From: Tuctoria greenei
Lineage: Eukaryota; Streptophyta; Magnoliopsida; Poales; Poaceae
Direction of reading: 5' to 3'
Assembly: GCA_036927565.1 (NCBI GenBank)
Contig: JAYESD010000009.1
Coordinates: 157,006,929 to 157,070,928, forward strand
Length of the DNA: 64,000 bases
Below the pieces are notes generated by a model. It did not search any database. It was not told the DNA's origin and saw only the letters and a list, made by a program, of their open reading frames with translations. How positions within the stretch are numbered: the stretch's first letter is position 1; the number at the start of each line of letters is the position of its first letter. This document shows, one piece after another, positions 55,858-64,000 of the stretch. The position numbers and the translations under genes were made by a program.

Positions 55858-58148
55858 TCAGACGATGGCCGGGCGGCAGTAGGGCCCGTTGAGCCAGCCG
55901 TCGGTGATCTGCTTGTACGCCGCCTCGGTGAGGTGGATGCCGTCCCAGCTGAGGTGCGCCGCCGGGTTGGAGCACGCGTACGCGCCCGACATCCCGCACC
56001 GCGCGCTGTTCTGGTAGTTGAACTTGCCGCCGCCGGAGCCGCAGCAGGTCTGGAACGCCGTGCTGAACCCTGCATTGCAGCCACACAAAGCGCTCTCACG
56101 TCAAAAAATCACGGCTGGCGGGTGAGTATGTAAGCGCCGTACGAAGATTCGGCAACGTGCTCGGCAGCACAGCACGCGGGGATGATGCGTTGCGTTGCGT
56201 GGAGTGGAATTGATGGAGAGAGCGTCCGGCGCCGCCTAATTGGGTGTCGTTCATCACTCACTCACCGGTCCGTCGAGATCAAATGCTTCGTTCTGTCCCC
56301 ACGAGCGCGACGCCGGCGTGCCCGTGCCGGGACAGTCCGTCGATTTATTTTTCTATTCGCCGCACGGCGCGCGACATGCTCACGTTTCCCGCTGAGGCAG
56401 CAACGGGCATGTCGTCGCTGGCTGAGGAATCTCTCCCAATCTCACCGTGTGTCTCAGCACGCACATGGACAAGTGGTGGTCAGTGCAGCTGCTGCTCCTG
56501 CCTGCAACTGGCCGTCACGAGTTGCCTGTCTCGGAACGAACGAGTACTGCTATCTGCGAACGTGTAGGGTGAGATCGGCAGGGCGGCGCATTGAAAAGGC
56601 TCTGCGCCATGCCATGCCATGCCATGCCATGATCTGAGGAGTAAGTCAAGCGCTGCTTGGCGGCTGCTCGTCACGGATGCTCGATCGAGGCGCGTGACCA
56701 CCTGCAGCCGTTAATTCTGGCCTTGGTTGTTGTTGGACCTCTAGTGGCTATTGCTGCTGCTAGTACTAGTTTTTTAGCTATCCAAACCGAGCACGTGCGT
56801 GCGCGGCCGTCTGGTGGTCGAGACGGGGACACGAGCCGATCGAGGAACACGACGACGGCTCAACGGCTAATAATCAACCCTGCCGCGCGCGCGCCGCAGC
56901 GTTTTCATAATAGTAAAATTTTGGATTTTGGTGCATGCGGTTGTCGTATCGTACCGTAGCTGGCCGGGCTCTTGACCATGTCGTAGACGCCGGCGTAGAA
57001 GTCGGCGTACATGATGCGTGCCGACGTGTACTTGGCCTGGAGGGTCTTGATCTGCGCCTGCAGCAGGTTGTTGTGGTACGTGGAGAGGTCGTTGAACTTC
57101 TTGAGGCAGCCGAGGCCGTCGTAGTCGGCGCTGTTGGAGGTGCCGTAGATGGTGAGGTAGATGGGGAAGCACCCGATGGGCAGCACGCCGGGCACCACGA
57201 TGTCCGTGGCGCCCATCGCGATCAGCTTCTCGATGCCGCTGGCCACGGTGCTCACGATCTGCGGCGCGTACGTGCTCGCCTGGTCGGTGTTGTAGTTGCC
57301 GAAGAGCATCGCGTTGTAGTCGTTGCCGCCGAACTCGCCGAACACGAACAGGGACTTGCTCAGGTAGCTCTTGCAATCTGCATCGTCGTCAGGTATATAC
57401 TCAGGTCGTAATTAAGGCCATGTCCCAGAGAAAGTAAAGCTTTTTTTTTTCGTTTCTTTTGATGATTGATGGCAGCAGCTGTTGCAGCGCGACAGGAAAT
57501 GATACGGTATGATTTAAGAAAAAGCGCGTGTTGGTGTTGCAGAGGCGTGAGTACTCTGCTACTAAGTCTCAGTACTCACCCTGTCCGCAGATGGATGTGG
57601 TGATCTGCTGGAACCACTGCAGCTGGAAGCTGATGGGCCCGTTGTTCCAGATCTTGTCCGACAGCCCCAGCGAGCGGAAGAAGGGCGCGTCCATGGCCGT
57701 CGCGCCGGTGATCGCCATGTTCGCGCCCTTCTTGAAGTCGGCGGTCGTCGACTTGGACGGCGGCAGGAACGGCAGCCCGAACTTGCTGCCTGCGATGCGA
57801 CCATCCATATCGTCAGTATCCATTCACAAAGATGCTCGACCGATGCACAGACGTGTGAGAGGTGCAGAGTGAGATGTGCGAGAGCAGAGTGGGAGAGCGC
57901 CGCGAACGCGTCTTACTGAGGAAGTCGACGATGACGCGGCCGTCGGAGCAGCGGCAGGTGGGCATGCCGAAGTAGGTCTCGCCGTAGGGCGGCTGCGTGA
58001 AGGTGATCTGCGACGGCTTGCCGTTGGTGCAGAGGTTGCCGGTGTCCGTGATGGAGTCGCCGAAGTTGAAGATGGCATTGTAGCTCTGCGCCGCCGCGGC
58101 CAGCGCCCACGACGAGCACAGCAGCGCCGCCGCCAGCAGCAGCCTCAT
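55858..58148 (-). CDS. GDSL esterase/lipase, secreted
   Basis: Four exons (57917-58148, 57580-57789, 56955-57377, 55858-56069) with consistent phase 1 junctions give 358 residues, the usual size of plant GDSL lipases. An N-terminal signal peptide is visible (MRLLLAAALLCSSWALAAAA). Block I is FNFGDSITDTGN, with the nucleophilic Ser. The oxyanion Gly region is NMAITGATAMD. Block III is GEFGGNDYN, with the oxyanion Asn. Block V is WDGIHLTEAAY, with the catalytic Asp and His. It is expected to hydrolyse acyl or acetyl esters outside the cell or in the secretory path; the substrate is not predictable. The acceptor of intron 1 is chosen so that FLSSKFGLPFLPPSK keeps family spacing. The start is the only in-frame ATG before the signal peptide, about 160 bp below a TATA box. 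No defect is seen. Confidence 0.95.
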
Positions 58149-58310
58149 CGTCGTCCTTCGGTCGGCCCCGGCACACGCAAACGCTTACGAACTATAGTAG
58201 CTGGCTACTGGCAAATGATCAGCTAGCTGGAAGACCAGAGCAGAGCTGAGCAGAGGCGTAGAGCTAGCAGAGCACTTGAATGAAACGGTTGGCCGCGGGC
58301 AGCACCCCCG

Positions 58311-58318
58311 TTTTATAG
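58311..58318 (-). promoter_or_regulatory. TATA box of the GDSL gene
   Basis: The minus strand reads GGCTATAAAACGGG, about 165 bp upstream of the ATG at 58148. Confidence 0.7.
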
Positions 58319-59723
58319 CCTCGTCAGGCTCGCTCAGTCTGCGCGTACGTCGCCGGCGCTTTCGCCTAAAACCTTTCGCGTCTCGCCCGTCTGCCTGGCA
58401 CGTACTATACAGGTGTATTGATGTATACGTATACTTAGCTTTTTGCGCCGCCGGTATTTGGCAACAAGCACTACTGTTCCGACCCTTTTCTTCCTGGCTT
58501 TGCGATTTTGCATGTGATTTTTTCCCTTTCTTCCATGTGATTTCGGGGAGCTTTGGGGTAGCAAGAACGTGTGGTGCCGAACGAATTAAGAACGGCGTTG
58601 TTTTCCAGCCAGCTAGGTAATCCGCGTTTAGCCGGTATGGTAGCGGTAGTAGGTTGCAGTTTCGGTGTTCCAAGGCTGGCTCGCTCCTCCCGTGACCCGT
58701 CCTCCGACTCTTCGGGCGAGGTCGTCGTCGTCGTGGCAGCGGTAGTAGTAGACGTGAGCGACCGGCACTCCTCGTCATCGTCGTCGTCTCGTGTAGACGT
58801 GTAGTCAAGTCAGTTCTTTGTATCTGTAAAGCTGCTAAAGCAGCAAGCAAAGCCGGATGGTTGTTGCATGGCGTGGCATGGCAAACTACTCCCGCTTATT
58901 GCGACGCTGACCTGCGTCTCTCTTTACCCTGGTTCCGCGAAACTGATGACGATCGACCTCGAGATGTCTGTCTTCTTCCTGTACCTGCCTTTGGAGAGTG
59001 TTGGCGGATAGGATATGAACGGGCAGTATACAAGTTGCTTCTTCCTTTTCTTCCCCACTATCAATTCGTGGTCGTTACCGGAAACGTTGAAAGGTGAACT
59101 TGATTTGGCGTACTTGTTACCGTTTTAAGGAACAACGGCAAGACCCAACTAGGAGGAAACGCTACTTTTCATGTCTTGCTGTCGTCTACTAACTGCTCTG
59201 CTCGGAACAGTGTTTTTGCCTGTTGCACTAGTCCAGCGTGAATGGACAGGACCCATGTCGATCGATGAATCGGAACATCATCGATCCCCGGACAAAAATG
59301 GTCGCTAGGTGCTACAGTAAAACAGTACTGATGCTTGCAAGTGTTTCCAAAACAAACAGCTCGATCACTACTGTATTATACTCCGTATTTGGACAGATCG
59401 TGCCTTAAACTCGAGTACTGTATACCAAATCAACGTCCAGTGGCGGGTGCCAACTTCCCCAGCTCAACAACTTAACTGAGCGAAAAATATCGGTACAGAT
59501 TGATTGATAGGAGGAGGAGGAGGGGACCTTGTTCACCAACACCAGCACCATGCATTAACCCAAAAACTCGTAACGTGTTCTTGCTTCGAAGATCGACCAT
59601 GTTGCTATCGTGCTCCCAGCACTTGGCGGCACCGAGAGAGAGTGACGGACCCAACTTTAGCCACTTGCATTGCATGGCGTCTCAGGACCACAGCGTCACA
59701 TTAGAATTTAATTAGGGCCTATA
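58319..59723. other. Intergenic, GDSL upstream region
   Basis: No convincing gene. Short frames on both strands lack motifs. The stretch 58690-58800 is rich in cgtcgt triplets. Distal promoter elements of the GDSL gene may lie here but none is certain. Confidence 0.5.
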
Positions 59724-59828
59724 TACTCCCTCCTTCCCATATTATTTGTCGTTTAAGACAAGAAATTTAGTCCAAAATGAACTAAAATCTTTATCCTAAA
59801 CGACAATTAATATAGGAAGAAGGGAGTA
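59724..59828. mobile_element. Stowaway-like MITE
   Basis: It begins tactccctccttcccatatt and ends aatataggaagaagggagta, which are inverted repeats. Internal symmetry (gtcgtttaag / ctaaacgac) makes almost the whole 105 bp foldable. TA-bounded. Confidence 0.85.
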
Positions 59829-60166
59829 TATGTAGTAGGGAACTACGCGTATGCAGCACGCTGTATCAATAAGGTGGCAACAGAAGCCATTAGCCCATTA
59901 GGCTGGCTGTCTCAGTCGAGCAAAGAACCCCCCACTGTTCCCTGCAGCTTCTCGCCACCATACCAACAAGCATAACCAAACTAGAACTGTGTGATAGCAT
60001 CTCTAGACTGACGCGCAGCAGCAACTAATTTGGCCGTTACCATCTTATCCGCCACTACTACTAATCGCTTATCCAAGGTCTAGTGGTACGGTTTCCGTCG
60101 GTGTATCAGTAATCATTGTAATGGGATAATCCACTGATCGGCAAGGGGATAATCCACTGATCGATC

Positions 60167-60421
60167 TACTCCTTCTGTCTCATAATAATTGTCGTTTTAG
60201 CATTTTTCAGACATATTAGGAAAGATGGTAAATAACGCATGTGTCCTAATAAAGCTGGTCAGTTTAATGCATTTTTTGGGAAAGTGCGCTCAAAGAAAAC
60301 ATGCATTGGTGGGTGGTTGAATTCTCATCTTAACTACTACATTGATGAGTCCAAAACAACAATCTTTGTGGGACACTTTTAATGAGCCAGAAAGACAATC
60401 TCTTTGGGGACGGAGGGAGTA
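60167..60421. mobile_element. Stowaway-like MITE, about 255 bp
   Basis: It begins tactccttctgtctcataat and ends ggggacggagggagta, with inverted end sequences and TA borders. Directly upstream, gggataatccactgatcg occurs twice in tandem (about 60122-60163). Confidence 0.65.
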
Positions 60422-62925
60422 GGTGTCAACACCACCCGTCATTTGCGCACACGTCTTGTGGGAAAACTGAAGAGACGTTCGGCTTTGGCCTAGCTCAAGC
60501 GCACCGGCGGCGGAGGAAAGGGCGAGATTTCAGTCGTCTAAGTCAACCGAGAGACGACGACAACCGGAGCAGAGCAGAGCAGAGAGAGAGAGACGGGCAA
60601 CAGCACGCCGGGAAGTCACAGGAGGTCACAAGCTAATTAAGCTAGCCATCATCGTCTTAGCTGTGAGACGGGGACACGCACCAACGCTTCCGCGTGGATG
60701 CCATGCCCGCGTTGGCAGCCACATCTATCAGGTTCAGGCCCTGCTGTGACGCACACCAGGTCTATCCTCTGCCTGGCTCCGGCTCACACCTTGCTCGGCG
60801 GTAGCGCGAGCGCGCGAGCAGCTCACGGAACCGCGAGCTGACGCGGGTGGCGTTTGGCAGCTGGCCCGGCGCGTTGCTAATTTCCAACGTGACGTTCGTT
60901 CTGATGCCGTGGAATCCGCGACGGCAGCAGACTCATGGCACGCGCGCGCACGGCGCGCACTTGGATGATGATTGGGAGGCGGCGGGCGACGCGAGAGCGG
61001 CCGCTCGGCAGGCAGCTTCGGAATGCAAAGCTACTACAGCTATTATTCAGGCTCCAGATCTAACTAACCTGCTCGACCGCCGCCGGCCGGGGTCCTCCTC
61101 GACGTGGGTTGATTAGCGGTTGTTGTGTGATGAGTCCGTCCATCTGTCCATGTCCATTATGTCGCTGTACGAGTTGTCAAACGCTATGCACCCCCGACAC
61201 ATAGTAGCAGTAGTAGCATATTGCTATATTATCATATTGCTGCATGCGTACCTGCCTCGATCGCCTCCGATTCAGTGGTTCGGTACGTCGCGTTGTCGTG
61301 TGCGCATGCATGCATGCTTGCAACTATGCGCTGTGGGAAACGCTAGATGCCGATCGAGCTTGATATCTCACGATTCTCTCCGGCAGGCGGCAACTACTAT
61401 TCCCTCTGACTTGCACTTGCACGAGAATAATGTCACAACGCAAGGTGTGAAATGGCTGCGTCGGGTCAGATATGCTGCCCTTTCCTCCCATTTTCTTCCT
61501 AGCTTTGACGACCTGTGCATGGGGAAAGGTGATTTTTTCCTGACTGGATGCATGAAGATCGATGGCATATGATCATTGATCTTTTCACCATCGCTAACAA
61601 CAGCCAACGTATGTGGACCATGGCGGATTGCTACCAACCTCCAAACTGCCTCGCCATCGATCGGAGCCGGAGACTTATCTCCCATCGATGCCTACCAAAC
61701 AGGGGGCTCGTTCCAAAAGTACCTTCTTACGTCACCCACTTGCATCGCATCACGTAAATTCTGGAGTTGGACTTGTCATCGTCTTGACAATTCAGCTGAT
61801 AGATGTCCACGTCGTCCTGCCATTCGATTCCTCCGCCTCCGCCTCATGGGAATTTGGAGTTTGGGGCTGGCTCTATGCGGTTGTTGAGAGCCAGCCAAGC
61901 ATATAGCCTTGTCTGAATGAGACTAATCTAATTCTGATCGAATTATAAGCTTTGAGATGCACGCTAATGCAGAAAAGGAAACTAGAAAAAGAGGACGCCT
62001 TTTGCTTAGACTTATTGGATTTTAAAGTTAGATTACCAGATTAACAGAGATTGTATGCTGTCATGCATGACCTTTTTAAAAGGTTGTCCCTTGGTATTCG
62101 AGAGTAGACTTCTGCGAAGACAAATTAAAAGGCGTCGCTCCTGCTATGAATACGTACTACTAGACTGGAACGTAAAGAAGACTAAGCTAGGAAGAAACAC
62201 GATTTTGTTCCATCCGTCCGTGTCACCTAACCTAGCCCACGCTCCCCAATGCACCAGACCTAATTGGCCTAGCTAGAAGAGCTAGAGAACAGAAGCATGT
62301 TGGGTCAAGCTGGATGTTCTATGAACCTCTAGGATATGATCCAGTTGTAAGTTCTCCTTTCTCTCTCTCGGGCATGCATGATGCCGTTATGTCAAGTAAA
62401 AACTAGTTTAAATGTGTATCAAATTTTTTTTTGTCTTAATGTCAACCAAATAGGAATAGTTATAGTTACGAAAAAACCATTTTTCAGTCGTCTAAAGTGC
62501 GGCCGTGGCTTCAGGCAACAGTCACAGCTCGGCCGCTGCACAGGACCGCACCTTAGAATTAGCAATTCTTTTAGTTAATTTATTAATTGTTAATTCGTAA
62601 TTTATAAGGATTATAAATTATAAAATAATTAAATAAAATAATTGTGTGATTGATTAACCTATATAATTAAAGATTAATAATAAATTATATGGGTTAGTTG
62701 TTAATGGTAGTAATTAGTTGCTAATTATTAGGTGGTTGAAATTTTCTAAGATAGGCCAAATACTTAAGCAAGGTGTAACTTATCCCAACGTTATTAACGT
62801 CTGATCATGCATGGGGACAAATGCATAGGTACTGTTAAATAAGGGGAAATTTTTCAAAAAAAAATCAGAATATATTTATATTGACGGTGCACCGCATGCA
62901 TGAATGCATGCCATCAAAATTTCAA
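60422..62925. other. Intergenic region before the VQ gene
   Basis: I see no gene with a recognisable product. The region 60660-61110 is GC-rich and 62560-62760 is very AT-rich (repeated taattaaat words). Short frames occur on both strands without motifs, start context or conserved splice signals. Confidence 0.5.
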
Positions 62926-63327
62926 TCACGCACCCCGCCAGAACCATTTCATTCCCTCCTCCTCCGACGGGATCATAACTCCGGCCACGGTATCGTTATC
63001 AACAACGCCGGCAACCGCGCCGCCGCCCAGCAAGGCGCCGTTGTAGTTGGTGCTCCTGCTAGTCCCTCCGGCAGCCAGCACCGCCGCTCGAGCGGCTCCC
63101 GAGTCCTTTCCGGTGAGGCTCTGCACGACGTCCTTGAAGCTGGCATCGTCAGTGCTCACCTTCGTCGTGACGATGTGCTTAACCTTCACGTGCTGCTGTC
63201 GCTGCCGCGCCGTCGTCGTCGACCGTCCGAAGCTGGCAGCGTCCGGCGCCCGGGGAAGAGGAGCCTGCGGCTGCGGCAACGACGAACCGCCCCCGCCGCC
63301 GCAGCCCTCTTTTCGTTGGGATTCCAT
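62926..63327 (-). CDS. VQ-motif protein, single exon
   Basis: Intronless, 133 residues, as is common for plant VQ proteins. The defining motif FKDVVQSLTG (FxxxVQxLTG) starts at residue 64 within DDASFKDVVQSLTGKDS. The N-terminus is Gly-, Pro- and Gln-rich with a basic patch before the motif (ARQRQQHVKVKH), and the C-terminus is Ala/Gly-rich, ending KWFWRGA. VQ proteins bind WRKY transcription factors through this motif and act in the nucleus in defence and development; the partner here is not predictable. The ATG at 63327 is followed by a continuous frame to the TGA at 62926, and a TATA box lies about 115 bp upstream. No defect is seen. Confidence 0.88.
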   Translation of the reverse strand: MESQRKEGCGGGGGSSLPQPQAPLPRAPDAASFGRSTTTARQRQQHVKVKHIVTTKVSTDDASFKDVVQSLTGKDSGAARAAVLAAGGTSRSTNYNGALLGGGAVAGVVDNDTVAGVMIPSEEEGMKWFWRGA

Positions 63328-63438
63328 ATGGAGTAACCCTACGCTGGCTCTAGCTTCTTCCGATCACCACCCCGCAGTTACGATTAAGCTTTATAGGGAA
63401 GTCTGGTGGCGCTGGATTATCTACGTGCAGTTCTCTCT

Positions 63439-63447
63439 CTATATAGG
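63439..63447 (-). promoter_or_regulatory. TATA box of the VQ gene
   Basis: The minus strand reads CCTATATAGA, about 115 bp upstream of the VQ start codon. A CT/GA-rich tract lies next to it. Confidence 0.65.
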
Positions 63448-63754
63448 TAAAAAAGCGAGAGAGACGCAGGAGCCAGCTAGCGAAAGGTCGCAGCGTGCGA
63501 AGAACAAGCAAACATGTCGCCGTTGAACGGAGACGAGAACGGGAATAACGGTATTACCGTCGCCGTTGACGATCGATAGACTGGGACCAGTCGCCAGGTT
63601 CTAGTTTCTGGATTTATTTTCGTCGTCGTGCATGAAGCATCGTCCATGCAGATCAGTATACGTAGTAGACCAGTAGTGTGGAGTGTAAAGTTATCTCTTA
63701 ATTTGGATACGGAGCAGGAGATTTCATGCTTTTGTCCGTGTGTTTTCTATAGAT

Positions 63755-63838
63755 TACTCCATCCCTCTTCAAAAGATTGTCGTCTTGTAGTTCAAAAATG
63801 AACTACAAAACGATAAGATTTTGGAGACGGAGGGAGTA
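63755..63838. mobile_element. Stowaway-like MITE, 84 bp
   Basis: It begins tactccatccctcttcaaaa and ends ttttggagacggagggagta. The interior gttcaaaaatgaac is also a small palindrome. TA-bounded, upstream of the VQ gene. Confidence 0.85.
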
Positions 63839-63913
63839 CTACAGGAAAGCTGTGCCGTACAAGTCTCAAACCCTGAAGCGCCCTTTTTCCATGACACCAG
63901 CAACTCATGTGAC

Positions 63914-64000
63914 TATAGGTGACCAATGGGTCGGGTCGGGGTGACCCGGCATGAGCACGAGCAGGCTAGTGCCCAGAAACCGTTAACCCAGCACGGCCCA
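63914..64000. mobile_element. Start of a second hAT-like element of the 6669 family (cut by window end)
   Basis: tataggtgaccaatggg matches the inward-reading right end of the element at 6669-49821 (tataggtggctaatggg), and the following sequence has the same gcccg/gcacga-rich style. The right end and TSD lie outside the window. Confidence 0.6.

Noticed and set aside
56182..56637. 151-codon plus-strand frame in GDSL intron 3
   Set aside because: No motif, and it lies inside an intron with good splice borders.
56867..57376. Arg/Leu-rich frames over GDSL exon 3, both strands
   Set aside because: Shadows of the GDSL coding frame, which carries the family motifs.
61120..61572. 150-codon plus-strand frame in intergenic DNA
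   Set aside because: No domain and no codon bias like the neighbouring genes. Likely chance.

Overview
The window is nuclear DNA from a grass (Poaceae). The evidence is intron-bearing genes with canonical GT/AG junctions, very GC-rich first exons, Stowaway-type MITEs, a tRNA-derived SINE, and a deep nest of plant Copia and Gypsy LTR retrotransposons. The species cannot be named from the sequence alone.

Layout. (1) 1-6668: a tandem segmental duplication of a minus-strand gene for an unrecognised four-helix membrane protein (copy 1 408-2447, copy 2 3840-6345). Each copy faces, head to head, the 5' end of a GT31 beta-1,3-galactosyltransferase gene. Beside copy 1 only a short orphan fragment of that 5' end survives (3050-3371). 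Beside copy 2 the partner is the complete gene at 50135-54373. (2) 6669-49821: the shared promoter of copy 2 and the galactosyltransferase is split by a small hAT-like element. Copia A (6947-49645, minus) sits inside that element. Gypsy B (9405-45603, minus) sits inside A. Inside B lie Copia E (11302-22402, plus), a solo LTR of B's own family (27085-27955), Copia D (31583-41960, minus) and an unrelated solo LTR F (43050-44276). Terminal repeats and target-site duplications (TSDs) fix every boundary. (3) 49822-64000: a gene-bearing segment with the galactosyltransferase (plus, seven exons, a SINE in intron 4), a GDSL esterase/lipase (minus, four exons, 55858-58148), a single-exon VQ-motif protein (minus, 62926-63327), four MITEs, and the start of a second hAT-like copy at the window edge.

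The membrane-protein and galactosyltransferase genes originally shared a divergent promoter of roughly 0.64 kb. About 43 kb now separates the two ATGs of the complete pair. The retrotransposon proteins are mostly broken by stops and frameshifts and are fossil copies.

The most unusual structure is in the 5' leader of Copia A (48211-48573, minus-strand transcript). It is an array of six hairpins with a nearly constant loop core but different stems, and homologous units show compensatory base-pair changes. Other features of note are a palindrome (CCGGACTAGTCCGG) shared by two unrelated Copia elements, a sense third ORF in Copia E with its own TATA box and a PKKRKV-type nuclear signal, and an intron-containing antisense gene in Gypsy B.
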